A stretch of DNA of 64,000 nucleotides. It comes from an uncultured Elusimicrobia bacterium. GTDB taxonomy: Bacteria; Elusimicrobiota; Elusimicrobia; Elusimicrobiales; UBA9959. The stretch spans positions 1 through 64,000 of the forward strand of contig CAIRNJ010000101.1 of NCBI GenBank assembly GCA_903879915.1, written 5' to 3'. The position numbers and the translations under genes were made by a program. The notes beneath the pieces are model-generated. The model was given only the letters and a program-made list of their open reading frames with translations, ran no database searches and was not told the DNA's origin. Of this stretch, positions 1 to 8,361 are shown in pieces. Within the stretch, counting starts at the first letter, position 1, and each line of letters begins with the position of its first letter.

Positions 1-70
1 CCGCCATGACCTATTTTACCTTTTTTGGGAGCCGCGCCGGCTCCCGCGTTCTGCGCCGCGGCGAAAATAA

Positions 71-76
71 TATAAT
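71..76 (+). promoter_or_regulatory. -10 element of a probably leaderless promoter
   Basis: A perfect TATAAT lies nine bases before the ATG at 86 and no Shine-Dalgarno sequence separates them. A start site 6-8 nt after the hexamer would leave a leader of about 1-3 nt. No good -35 hexamer is visible. The same arrangement recurs before the genes at 5852, 43834 and 50178. Confidence 0.5.
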
Positions 77-85
77 CATTTATCT

Positions 86-790
86 ATGGAAGCGGAACTC
101 CCGGAAAACGTAAAGTGCCCTAACTGCGGGGCCGGCAACGCCGCCGACAGCGAATTCTGCGGGGCCTGCTATAAGAATCTCCATATCCCGGCAGAAGTGC
201 GCGCCGAAGTTAAGATAAAAAAAATAATTGCCGGGGCCGCGGCGCCCGCCTGGAACGGAACCCCGGCCGCGGAGCGCCACGCGGCGCGCCTGTGGGGCAG
301 GCTTATCCTTATAGCCGGGCTCGCGCTGTTCTACCTTCAATGGTTCACCCACAAGAATTATTTTTCGCCGCTGGATTTCATCAACCTGGCCTTCCACGAA
401 GCGGGCCATGTGCTGCTGGGGTTCTTTCCGCGCTTCATCGTGATGGCGGCGGGCACCCTTTCGCAGCTGTTCTTCCCCGCCGTCTGCCTGGTGCATTTAA
501 TGCGCCGCGGCGCGAACCTGGGCTGGCAGCTGTGCCTTTTCTGGATCGGCGAAAGCCTGCTGAACATCAGCGTTTACGCCGGGGACGCGCTCGACCAGGC
601 GCTGCCGCTGGTGGGCGGCGGCGAGCACGACTGGACCTACCTGCTGACCGAGATCGGGCTGATAGCGCACCCCCGCGGCGTGGAGAGAGCGATCTTCCTC
701 GCCGGCTCGGCCGTTATTTTCTGGAGCTTTTATCTAATAGGAAAGGACGCCCTCGCCCGGGAAAGCCTCGAGCTGGGAAACCCCGGCTGA
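86..790 (+). CDS. Zinc-ribbon plus HEAGH membrane protein, possible site-2-type protease
   Basis: The protein has 234 residues. An N-terminal zinc ribbon (C11, C14, C25, C28) is followed by a linker and about five hydrophobic helices. The second helix region carries HEAGH (H104, E105, H108), the HExxH zinc motif of membrane metalloproteases such as M50. That suggests intramembrane proteolysis with a cytosolic zinc-ribbon sensor, but I cannot place a clear third metal ligand such as the NxxPxPxLDG motif of true site-2 proteases. It may be a divergent M50-like family or a non-catalytic relative. It converges on the OPT transporter gene 15 bp downstream. The start follows TATAAT closely with no SD. 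Confidence 0.6.
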   Translation: MEAELPENVKCPNCGAGNAADSEFCGACYKNLHIPAEVRAEVKIKKIIAGAAAPAWNGTPAAERHAARLWGRLILIAGLALFYLQWFTHKNYFSPLDFINLAFHEAGHVLLGFFPRFIVMAAGTLSQLFFPAVCLVHLMRRGANLGWQLCLFWIGESLLNISVYAGDALDQALPLVGGGEHDWTYLLTEIGLIAHPRGVERAIFLAGSAVIFWSFYLIGKDALARESLELGNPG

Positions 791-805
791 GCGGCCCGCC
801 GCCGG

Positions 806-2986
806 CTACGCCAGGGCTTTGTGCCGCCGCTTGCGCGCTATCAGGTACAAAGCCAGGGCTACGCCGAGATAAAGCACGGTGGAGAGCGCGGCCTCGAAAT
901 TGAACGGGCCCGCCGAGGGGTCGCGCAGCTTCAGGACCTTGTCCCATTTCAGCACCGTTATCACGGCCAGCCCTATGCCCATCAGCGCGTCGCCGGCTAT
1001 CAGCCCCGACGAGAACAGCGAGCCGGGATCGTGCTCCTCCTCGGGCGCGCCGCCCGCGTGCTTCGAGACCATGTAAGCTATGAACCCGCCCAGCAGGATC
1101 ATCGGCCAGTTGGTTATGGGCAGGTACAGGCCGATGGCGAAAGCCAGCGCGGACACGCCGCACAGCTCGCAGACAAGCCCTATACCCCCGCCCAGCCCCA
1201 GCAGCAGCCACGGCAGGTTCCCGCCGGTGGCGCCTTCCACCAGCTTCGCCATCAGCTGCGCCTGCGGCGCCTCCAGGGCATTGGGATGCTCCGGCGTGGG
1301 CGAGCCCAGGCCGTAAGCCCAGTAAAGGATGAGCAGGATGAAGCCAGAGCGCACCGCCGACACCAGCGTGCCCGAGATCTGCGCCAGCTGCACCTTCCAC
1401 GGCGTGGCGCCGATCAGCGCCGCCGTTTTCAGGTCCTGCGACAGGTCGCCGGAAATGGAAATGGCGATGCACACCACGGCGCCCGCCATGATGGCGGCCA
1501 CTTTCGCCGTGTCCTTGTTGTGCCCGATGAAGACGAACAGCAGCGTCAGCGCCAGCAGCGCCGTTATGGTCATGCCGGACACCGGCTGGTTGGTGGTGCC
1601 TATCAGCCCCACCATGCGCGCGCTGACCGCGGTGAAGAACATGCAGAACACCACCACCACCAAAGCCTCCACGAAGCTCAGGTCGAACATCGGCACCAGC
1701 CAGAGCAGCAGGAACATGGCGACGACGCCGGCCAGCACCAGCGGCAGCGGCGTGTCCTGCTCGATGCGCAGGAACTTATGGCAGGCCTTGGCGGCGCCGG
1801 CGGCTATGGCCCAGAAACAGAAGCCCAGGATCAGCGCCCCCGCCGAGCCGGCCACTAACACCCGGGTTATCACGCCGGCGAACATCCGCAGCACCGGGTC
1901 CCAGGAGTCGGGGCCCAGGCTCCACGGTATCTCGAAAGCGAAAATGCCGATAATGGCGCCCAGCGCGCCGCCCGCCCAGACTATATAATTGTGCTCGAAG
2001 TCTTTTTCGGCCTGCGTCTGCGCGCCCTCTTTCCCGCCGGCTTTCACGGTGAGCGCCTTCAGGCTGTGGCGTATGGAGGAAAGGATGTCCGGCAGGGATT
2101 TTATGATGCTGATCAGGCCGCCGAAGGCCACGCCGCCCGCGCCGATATATTTCACGTAGTTGACGCGGATGTCGTCGGTGGTCATGTCGTAGATGGGTAT
2201 CGTTCCCGGGGAAATAATATTATGCCCGCCGAAGGCGTTGATGGCCGGGATCAGCACCCAGTAGCCGAAAGCGCCGCCGGCGAACATCACCGCCGCTATG
2301 CGCAGCCCGACGAGGTAGCCCACCCCCAGGAACAGCGGCGAGATCTCGTAGCCGAAGCCCGCCTTATTGAGCGAAACGAAGCTCCAGGAAACGGTGTCGC
2401 GGAACAGCGTGAAGCCCGACATGACGAATTTGAAGATGCCGCCGGTGAGTATGCCCATGAAGACCGGCTTGGCCGAGGCCCCGCCCTTGTCGCCCGCTAT
2501 CAGCACCTTCGAGCAGGCGCTGCCTTCGGGGAACGGCAGGTTCCTGTGCTCTTTGACCACCAGCGAATGCCTGAGCGGGATCATCAGCAGCAGGCCCAGC
2601 ACGCCGCCGGTGAGGCCCAGCATGAACACCATGGAATTGGAAATGGTGCCGCCCATGAAAATTATGGCCGGCACGGTGAAGATGACGGCCGCCGCCAGCG
2701 ATTCGCCCGTTGAGGCGAAGGCGTGCACGATGTTGTTCTCGAGGATGGTGCCGGTGCGGTTGAAGAACTTCGGCAGGATGATCCTGAGCACCGTCATGGA
2801 GATGATGGCCGACGGGATGGAGGCCGAGACGGTCATGCCTATCTTCAGGCCCAGGTAGGCGTTGGCGGCGTTGAAAACTATGGAAAGGATGAAGCCGAGC
2901 ACCACGGCCTGCACGGTGAATTCAGGGATGGTCTTCGCGGTATCAATATAGGGCTTGAACTGGTAATCGCTTTTTTTCTCTGGCAT
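806..2986 (-). CDS. OPT-family oligopeptide/metal-chelate transporter
   Basis: A 726-residue polytopic membrane protein. The N-terminal segment with PEFTVQAVVLGFILS and the AANAYLGLKIGMTVSASIP motif is typical of the bacterial OPT/YSL group. More than a dozen hydrophobic segments continue to the C-terminus, and the length matches bacterial OPT proteins, which run around 600-700 residues. Family members import peptides or metal chelates by proton symport across the inner membrane; the substrate here cannot be told. The start has a good AGGAG site (AGGAGAACGCC-ATG). The gene appears to be monocistronic, with a hairpin upstream that terminates the neighbouring lipoprotein gene. Confidence 0.88.
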   Translation of the reverse strand: MPEKKSDYQFKPYIDTAKTIPEFTVQAVVLGFILSIVFNAANAYLGLKIGMTVSASIPSAIISMTVLRIILPKFFNRTGTILENNIVHAFASTGESLAAAVIFTVPAIIFMGGTISNSMVFMLGLTGGVLGLLLMIPLRHSLVVKEHRNLPFPEGSACSKVLIAGDKGGASAKPVFMGILTGGIFKFVMSGFTLFRDTVSWSFVSLNKAGFGYEISPLFLGVGYLVGLRIAAVMFAGGAFGYWVLIPAINAFGGHNIISPGTIPIYDMTTDDIRVNYVKYIGAGGVAFGGLISIIKSLPDILSSIRHSLKALTVKAGGKEGAQTQAEKDFEHNYIVWAGGALGAIIGIFAFEIPWSLGPDSWDPVLRMFAGVITRVLVAGSAGALILGFCFWAIAAGAAKACHKFLRIEQDTPLPLVLAGVVAMFLLLWLVPMFDLSFVEALVVVVFCMFFTAVSARMVGLIGTTNQPVSGMTITALLALTLLFVFIGHNKDTAKVAAIMAGAVVCIAISISGDLSQDLKTAALIGATPWKVQLAQISGTLVSAVRSGFILLILYWAYGLGSPTPEHPNALEAPQAQLMAKLVEGATGGNLPWLLLGLGGGIGLVCELCGVSALAFAIGLYLPITNWPMILLGGFIAYMVSKHAGGAPEEEHDPGSLFSSGLIAGDALMGIGLAVITVLKWDKVLKLRDPSAGPFNFEAALSTVLYLGVALALYLIARKRRHKALA

Positions 2987-3070
2987 GGCGTTCTCCTGTT
3001 CCGCTGGAAGGTACTACATATTATCCATTTTTCTCCCCCGCCTCAAGCCGGCGGCCGCCCGGGACGTGAA

Positions 3071-3100
3071 AAAGCCGGGCCCGTTAAAGGACCCGGCTTT
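3071..3100 (-). terminator. Rho-independent terminator, possibly bidirectional
   Basis: The arms AAAGCCGGG and CCCGGCTTT form a nine-pair stem with two more G-C pairs inside. On the minus strand a T run follows, fitting termination of the lipoprotein gene that ends at 3128. The plus strand is also T-rich on the far side. Confidence 0.75.
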
Positions 3101-3127
3101 CTTTTACTTACCTTAACACTTGCGCTG

Positions 3128-4030
3128 TCAGCGGCAGGTGTCCCGATACGTGTACACTTTCTTCGTGTCGGAAGTGGTTCCGGCGTAGTCGGCCAGGGTT
3201 TTATCGGCCTGCACGAAGCGGGCCGCTATGTCCTTGGTGGTGGTCTCGTAGTAGAAGCTCACGTACTGATAGCCGTACCGCGTGACCCACTGCGGATGGC
3301 AGACGGGGTGCGGAGGAGGCATCGGGCCGGGGCCGGGACCGGGGCCGGGGTGCGGGCCGGGATACGGACCAGGATGCGGGCCGGGAGGAGGGCCGAACGG
3401 GCCGGGCTGCGGACCGGGGAACGGGCCGGGATGCCCGCCGGGGCCGCCGTGACCGCCGGGGCCGGGGAACGGTTTCCCGCCCAGCGCTTCCACCTGCGCC
3501 GTCAGGTCGGTCAGCACTTTGGTGTCGGCTTTAGAAGGCTCAACGGCTTTCTGCACGCCGCGGCAGACCATTTCCTGAACCTGGTAGGTGCAGGAATCCT
3601 GTCCCGACTGCTCGGGGGAATTAGTCACTTTGGTAGCGATGTCGCCGGCCAGGTCGAAGTTCTGCTTGATCTGGGCGCCGGTAATAAGGAAATGATCGCC
3701 GGTCTCGATGTTCTTGTCGAATTTCATTTCCACGGTAGTGGGATTGTTGCCGTTGTTCGACACTTCCATCTTTATCGACTTCTCGCTGCCGTTCGCCATT
3801 CCCACGATGATCTTCGTGGCGAACTGGCCCGGGTTGATAGTAACGGTGCCGGCCGGTTTGCAGTTGTACCAGTCGGGCTTCTGCTGGCAGGTGTAAGGGT
3901 CTTCCCCTTCCTGCGCGAACGTCATCATCTCGCGGACGTTCAGCGTGCCGTTGAATTTAAGTTCGTCGCAGCCTACAAAAAACATCATTAGCGCGAGAAC
4001 CCCCGCTTCCGCTAATACTCTTCGTTTCAT
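3128..4030 (-). CDS. Lipoprotein with a Pro/Gly/His-rich low-complexity segment
   Basis: The protein has 300 residues. Its N-terminus is a lipoprotein signal peptide ending in VGC with Cys21 as the lipidation site. Residues 25-185 form a globular domain rich in Thr, Asn and Gln with several cysteines (for example YTCQQKPDWYNC), which may pair in the periplasm. Residues about 188-250 are almost entirely Pro, Gly, His and Phe/Tyr in PGPH/PGPYPGP repeats. A short C-terminal domain with two further cysteines follows. I do not recognise the family. A similar repeat tail occurs in the exported protein at 7678-8124. The start has an AAGGAGA site. The repeats could be extended wall-spanning linkers or weak metal ligands, which is inference. 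Confidence 0.7.
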   Translation of the reverse strand: MKRRVLAEAGVLALMMFFVGCDELKFNGTLNVREMMTFAQEGEDPYTCQQKPDWYNCKPAGTVTINPGQFATKIIVGMANGSEKSIKMEVSNNGNNPTTVEMKFDKNIETGDHFLITGAQIKQNFDLAGDIATKVTNSPEQSGQDSCTYQVQEMVCRGVQKAVEPSKADTKVLTDLTAQVEALGGKPFPGPGGHGGPGGHPGPFPGPQPGPFGPPPGPHPGPYPGPHPGPGPGPGPMPPPHPVCHPQWVTRYGYQYVSFYYETTTKDIAARFVQADKTLADYAGTTSDTKKVYTYRDTCR

Positions 4031-4272
4031 TCAGTTCTCCTTACAGTCTGTTCTTGGCGCGCCTCACAGCGCGGCCATTACCTTTAGTAAATCAAAATAT
4101 CACATTGCGCCATAAGAGCTTTAAGGCCCAGCAGTGAAAAGTAAAAGGACCCAGACGGCCCTGGTACTTTCGGCCCAGAGCGCGCTCCGCGCGCCGCCCG
4201 TTGTTGCGCGGCACAGCCCGCTTTGCCTACAATATCCGTAGCCGCCCGCTCTTCTTAAGGAATATCTTTAAC

Positions 4273-5838
4273 ATGAACATTAAAAGAACGCTTCTGCTGC
4301 TGCCCCTGCTCGCCGCTTTCACAGGGCTGAACGCCGCGGCGGCCGTTATAGCCGTCTACCACACCTCCGACGCGCACGGCTGGTATTCGCCGCGCCCGGC
4401 CCGCTGGGACGCCCAGAACTCCACCCGGTCCATAGGCGGCTTCGCGGCGCTGTCGGCGCTGCTCAAAACGGAAACCACCCCCTACCTGCTGCTGGATTCC
4501 GGCGACATGTTCCAGGGCACGCCCGAAGGCATCTTAACGAAAGGCATGGCCAGCATAACGCTGATGAACCAGCTGGGCTACGGGGCGGCCGTGCCCGGCA
4601 ACCACGACTACGACTATACCGAGCCCAACCTGAAGGTGCTGATCTCCAGCGCCGCCTTCCCTTTCCTGGGCGCCAACCTGTATTATAAGGAGAGCGGGGC
4701 GCACGCGGATTACCTGAAGCCGTACACGTTCATTGAAAAGGCCGGCAAAAAAATAGCAGTGCTGGGCCTGCTCGGCGCGCATACCGCCACCTCCACCCTG
4801 CCCGCCAACGTAAAGCACCTGGCTTTCCGGAGCGAGGCGGCGGAAGCGGCGAAATGGCTGCCGGAGATCAGGCGGCAGAACCCGGACGCCGTAATAGTAC
4901 TGGCCCATATCGGCATGGACGAAGAGCTGGTGGTCAAGCGGCTGGATATTTCCACCTGGACCTTCAGCACCGCGCCTTTCGGCACGCTGCAGGTGGCCAG
5001 GGCCGCCAAAGGCATAGACCTTATTCTCGGCGGGCATAACCACGCGGCGCTGCTCAGCGGCTATCACGATCCCGTTTCCGGGACCTGGCTGGGAGAAAGC
5101 GGCTACGGGCTTTCCTATATTACCCGGGCCGAGCTGGCTTTCGACGACGCCACCGGCAGGCTGACCGGCGTTAAAACGGCGCTGGTGCCGCTCTGGACGG
5201 ACCTGACCGGAGAAGACCCCGCGGTGCTCGGGACCATAGCCGGCTTCAACGCCGCTGTGGAACGCGAAATGGGCGGCGTGGTAGGGCAGGCCGCCGGGGA
5301 CCTCGGCTTCGCGCCCGACGGGCTGGATTCGGCCATAGGCAGCTGGCTGTGCGACGTAACGCGCAAGGCCGCGGGCGCGGAGATAGGCCTTCAGAATACG
5401 GAAGCGCTCAGGGCGGAGATAAAGAAAGGCCCCGTTAAACTGCGCGACCTTTACCAGGCCATGCCTTTCGACAACACCATCGTTACCATGCGTCTCAGCG
5501 GCGCCCAGCTTAAACGGCTTATGGCCGGCTACCTGCGCGGCGGCAGGACCGGCATGCAGGTATCCGGGCTTGAGGTGGAATTCAGTCCGGGCCCTGACGG
5601 CAAGCCGGCCGAAATACGCCTGCAGCGCGGCGGCTTAGAAATAAAGCCGGACGAGGAATTCCTGGTGGCCACCAACAACTACCTCGCCTTCGGCGGCGGC
5701 GGGCCGGTCTTCGCCGCCGGCAGGGAGATAAAGGACACCCTGCTCCCCGTGCGCGACGCCATGATTCAAGATTTCTCCGCCGGCCCCGTGGCCGCCCCGA
5801 AAAAAGGAAGAATAAGACTGCTCGAGCGGCAAAATTAA
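4273..5838 (+). CDS. Periplasmic 5'-nucleotidase / 2',3'-cyclic phosphodiesterase, UshA family
   Basis: The protein has 521 residues from the ATG that begins a clear Sec signal peptide (MNIKRTLLLLPLLAAF, cleavage near NAAAA). It carries the full metallophosphatase set: HTSDAHG, LDSGDMFQG, PGNHDYDY, VLAHIGMDEE and GGHNHAAL. These are followed by a C-terminal 5'-nucleotidase substrate domain. Family enzymes hydrolyse extracellular nucleotides or UDP-sugars in the periplasm with two metal ions. An upstream TTG gives 24 extra residues but would disrupt the signal peptide. The TMTC-like gene starts 13 bp downstream but has its own -10. Confidence 0.88.
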   Translation: MNIKRTLLLLPLLAAFTGLNAAAAVIAVYHTSDAHGWYSPRPARWDAQNSTRSIGGFAALSALLKTETTPYLLLDSGDMFQGTPEGILTKGMASITLMNQLGYGAAVPGNHDYDYTEPNLKVLISSAAFPFLGANLYYKESGAHADYLKPYTFIEKAGKKIAVLGLLGAHTATSTLPANVKHLAFRSEAAEAAKWLPEIRRQNPDAVIVLAHIGMDEELVVKRLDISTWTFSTAPFGTLQVARAAKGIDLILGGHNHAALLSGYHDPVSGTWLGESGYGLSYITRAELAFDDATGRLTGVKTALVPLWTDLTGEDPAVLGTIAGFNAAVEREMGGVVGQAAGDLGFAPDGLDSAIGSWLCDVTRKAAGAEIGLQNTEALRAEIKKGPVKLRDLYQAMPFDNTIVTMRLSGAQLKRLMAGYLRGGRTGMQVSGLEVEFSPGPDGKPAEIRLQRGGLEIKPDEEFLVATNNYLAFGGGGPVFAAGREIKDTLLPVRDAMIQDFSAGPVAAPKKGRIRLLERQN

Positions 5839-5844
5839 TATAAT
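5839..5844 (+). promoter_or_regulatory. -10 element of a probably leaderless promoter
   Basis: TATAAT ends seven bases before the ATG at 5852 and overlaps the stop region of the upstream gene. No Shine-Dalgarno sequence is present, so transcription may start at or next to the A of the ATG. Confidence 0.5.
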
Positions 5845-5851
5845 CGTCTGA

Positions 5852-7579
5852 ATGGAAAAACACGACGGGAGCCTGTTTCCGGCCGGGCGGTTTTTGCCGG
5901 CGGCGCTGATAGCGCTGGCGGCTTTCCTGGCTTTCGGGCTTACGCTGCGGGCGGGCTTTCTCTGGGACGACCACCGGATGATAGAGCAGAACCCGCGCCT
6001 GGCCGTAACGGCGGAGAACCTCGCGCACGCTTTCAGGTCCGACCCCTTCGACCAAGGCCTGAATTATTACCGCCCGCTGCAGACCCTCAGCAACATGGCC
6101 GACTTCGCCGTCTGGGGCCTGCGGCCTTCCGGCTACCATCTCACCGGCCTGCTGTTCCACGCCGCCGGCGCGGCGCTGTTCTTTTACCTGGCGCTGGCGC
6201 TGGGCTTCGCGCGCCCCGCGGCTTTCTGGAGCGCCGTGCTGCTGGCCGTCCACCCGGCGGCCGTCGAGCAGCTGCTTATAATCGCGGGCAGGGCCGAACT
6301 GGCCTCCGGGGCGTGCATGCTGGCCGCCGTGCTGCTCTTCCTTAAAGGCGGGACCGCGCTGTCCTTCGTGTTCTTCCTGGCGGCGGCCGGCTTCAAGGAG
6401 AACGGCGTCATTACCCCGGCGCTGATAGCCCTGTGCCTGTGGTATCTGAAACGCGAAAAGAAAGCTTATATTAAGCTGCTGCCTTTTTTCGCTTTCATCC
6501 CGCTTTATCTTTTCCTGCGCCACGCGGCCGTCGGCCAGGGCGCTTTCGACAAAGGCCTTGCGCCGCTGCTGCACGGGCTCTTCCTTAAAGTGCCGCAGGC
6601 GGTACTGGTCTACCTCAGGACGGCCGCTTTCCCGCTGGACCTGCATTCGCACCGCATGCAGCCGGCCGCCGGAATTCTTTCCTGGGCGGCCCTCGCGGCC
6701 GCGGGCGCGGCGGCGGCCCTTATCGGGCGGCGGGGCGGGCGGACCGGCGTTTTTCTGCTGTGCTGGTACCTGCTCAACCTGGCCCCCAAAATGCCGCTGC
6801 TGGCCACCAACGACCTGATGCTGGACCACTGGGTTTACCTGGCCAACGCCGGGCTTTTTCTGTGGGCCGCCTCGGCGGCCGGGGATCTGAAGCGCCCCGG
6901 GGCCCGTTCTTTCGCGCCGCTGGCGGCCGCCGTATTCTTCGCGGCCTGCTCGGCCGCCAATACGCTGAAGCGCGATACCGACCTAAAAAATTACGAGTAC
7001 TCCGCGCGCAGCTCCGTTTCGAAGCCCATGCTCTATAACCTGGCGCGCGAATACTACCTGCTGGACAGGGCCGCCGAAAGCCGCGCGCTGCTGGAGAAAA
7101 TAGCCGCCGCCGAACCGGCCAACGCGCTTTACCTCAACGGCCTCGCGCTGGCCCGCTGGAGAACGGGCGAGCTGCCCGGCGCGCTGGCCGCCATAGACAC
7201 GGCGCTGGCGGGAAAACCGGGCGACGCCGAAACGCTTTTTAATAAGTATTCCATCCTGGCCGGCTCCGGCAGGGCCAAGGAAGCGGCCGCGGAGCTGGAC
7301 AGGCTGCTGGAACTGCGCCCGCCATACGTCCCCGCGCTGCTTGCCGCCGCCCGCGCGGCCGCCGGCGCCGGGCGCCGGGCCGGGGCTGCCGCTTTGTTCG
7401 AGCGGGCGCTGACCGCCAGCCCTTACGAGCTGGAAGCTCTTAACGATTACGGCATACTGCTGGCGAGGTCGGGCGACTACGCCGGGGCTGAAACCCTGTT
7501 CCGGCGCGCGCTTAAAACTGCGCCCGGCTTTGAAAGCGCCCGGCTTAATCTGGCGCGGCTGGAAAAGCTGAAGAAATAA
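5852..7579 (+). CDS. TMTC-like multi-pass membrane protein with C-terminal TPR repeats
   Basis: The protein has 575 residues. About ten hydrophobic helices span residues 15-370. The first loop carries GFLWDDHRMI and NYYRPL, the acidic-motif pattern of GT-C glycosyltransferases related to PMT/TMTC. Residues about 390-575 are TPR repeats, including a canonical ALNDYGILLARSGDYAGAE unit. GT-C enzymes transfer sugars from lipid carriers to proteins or glycans on the periplasmic side. The acceptor here is unknown. Two paralogues occur in the window, at 18587-20293 and 61919-63886. It is convergent with the Pro/Gly/His-rich gene across a strong hairpin. Confidence 0.75.
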   Translation: MEKHDGSLFPAGRFLPAALIALAAFLAFGLTLRAGFLWDDHRMIEQNPRLAVTAENLAHAFRSDPFDQGLNYYRPLQTLSNMADFAVWGLRPSGYHLTGLLFHAAGAALFFYLALALGFARPAAFWSAVLLAVHPAAVEQLLIIAGRAELASGACMLAAVLLFLKGGTALSFVFFLAAAGFKENGVITPALIALCLWYLKREKKAYIKLLPFFAFIPLYLFLRHAAVGQGAFDKGLAPLLHGLFLKVPQAVLVYLRTAAFPLDLHSHRMQPAAGILSWAALAAAGAAAALIGRRGGRTGVFLLCWYLLNLAPKMPLLATNDLMLDHWVYLANAGLFLWAASAAGDLKRPGARSFAPLAAAVFFAACSAANTLKRDTDLKNYEYSARSSVSKPMLYNLAREYYLLDRAAESRALLEKIAAAEPANALYLNGLALARWRTGELPGALAAIDTALAGKPGDAETLFNKYSILAGSGRAKEAAAELDRLLELRPPYVPALLAAARAAAGAGRRAGAAALFERALTASPYELEALNDYGILLARSGDYAGAETLFRRALKTAPGFESARLNLARLEKLKK

Positions 7580-7613
7580 ACGCCAAGACCTAAGACTTCA
7601 CCCGCATAAATAC

Positions 7614-7646
7614 GCCGGCCGAGGCTATACTTCAGCCTCGGCCGGC
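7614..7646. terminator. Bidirectional terminator between convergent genes
   Basis: A perfect 13-bp inverted repeat (7614-7626 and 7634-7646) with a 7-nt loop lies between the plus gene ending at 7579 and the minus gene ending at 7678. Both sides are moderately T/A-rich, so it may stop transcription in either direction. Confidence 0.7.
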
Positions 7647-7677
7647 GGTATTTCAGCCGGACTACGTACCTGCCGGG

Positions 7678-8124
7678 TTAGCAGCCGCCGGGCTGGGGGC
7701 CGGGATGCGGACCAGGGAACGGACCGGGGTGCGGGCCGGGGCCGGGATGCGGCATGGGGGGATTGGGGAACGGGACCGGGTACGGACCGGGATGCGGACC
7801 GGGATGCGGACCGGGATGGTCTCCGTGCTGATCGCCATGCTGGTCTCCGTGCTGATCACCGTGGCCGCCGGGACCACCGGGACCACCGGGACCGCCAGGG
7901 CCGCCAGGGCCGCCAGGACCGCCGTGGCCAGGTCTGCCGGCTTCAATGTTTTCCTTGATAGCCGCTTTCATCTGCGCCATTTCCGGGGAAACGGCGTTCA
8001 CATCGAACATTTTTCCGCCTTCGGCCCTGATCGCCTCGGGCGAGCTGAAAGACAGGCTCGTCATGTTGTACACGAGGGCTACCGCTACCGCTACCGCTGT
8101 TACGTAATGTTTCTTCACTCTCAT
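7678..8124 (-). CDS. Exported Gly/Pro/His-rich repeat protein
   Basis: The protein has 148 residues from the ATG preceded by AGGAG; a start 12 codons upstream lacks this site. Residues 1-25 are hydrophobic (VTAVAVAVALVYNM) and look like a signal or anchor. A short region rich in Met and Ala follows. From about residue 63 to the end the chain is repeats: GPG units, then GDQH units in tandem, then PGPH/PGPYP units, ending in a lone C-terminal cysteine. The underlying DNA is visibly tandemly repeated, so repeat number may vary between strains. The repeat style matches the lipoprotein at 3128-4030. The function is unknown; metal binding through the many histidines is only a guess. Confidence 0.65.
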   Translation of the reverse strand: MRVKKHYVTAVAVAVALVYNMTSLSFSSPEAIRAEGGKMFDVNAVSPEMAQMKAAIKENIEAGRPGHGGPGGPGGPGGPGGPGGPGGHGDQHGDQHGDQHGDHPGPHPGPHPGPYPVPFPNPPMPHPGPGPHPGPFPGPHPGPQPGGC

Positions 8125-8361
8125 CGTATGCTCCTGAACCCAATAGATTTTGCTTAACACAATTATAACGGAATCCTGACTTTCCGCACATGAAACGAAG
8201 GTCCCAGAAAGCCAAAGGCATTTGGCCTATCGGCTGGCGGGTATTATCCGGTGTTTGTTTTTGGACGCCGCGCCGGCCGCACTTTGCTAAAATCTACCAG
8301 GCCCCTCCGCCCGGTGAAGTTCCGCCCGCGGGGAGCCTGTTAAATATTACTATCCTTATAT

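Noticed and set aside
28-46. Hairpin GGGAGCC/GGCTCCC near the left edge as a terminator
   Set aside because: T residues lie before, not after, the hairpin on the plus strand, and the minus strand is followed by A, so it does not fit an intrinsic terminator.
7700-7930. Tandem DNA repeats as a possible CRISPR array
   Set aside because: The repeats are short, in frame and encode GPG/GDQH/PGPH units; there are no regular unique spacers.
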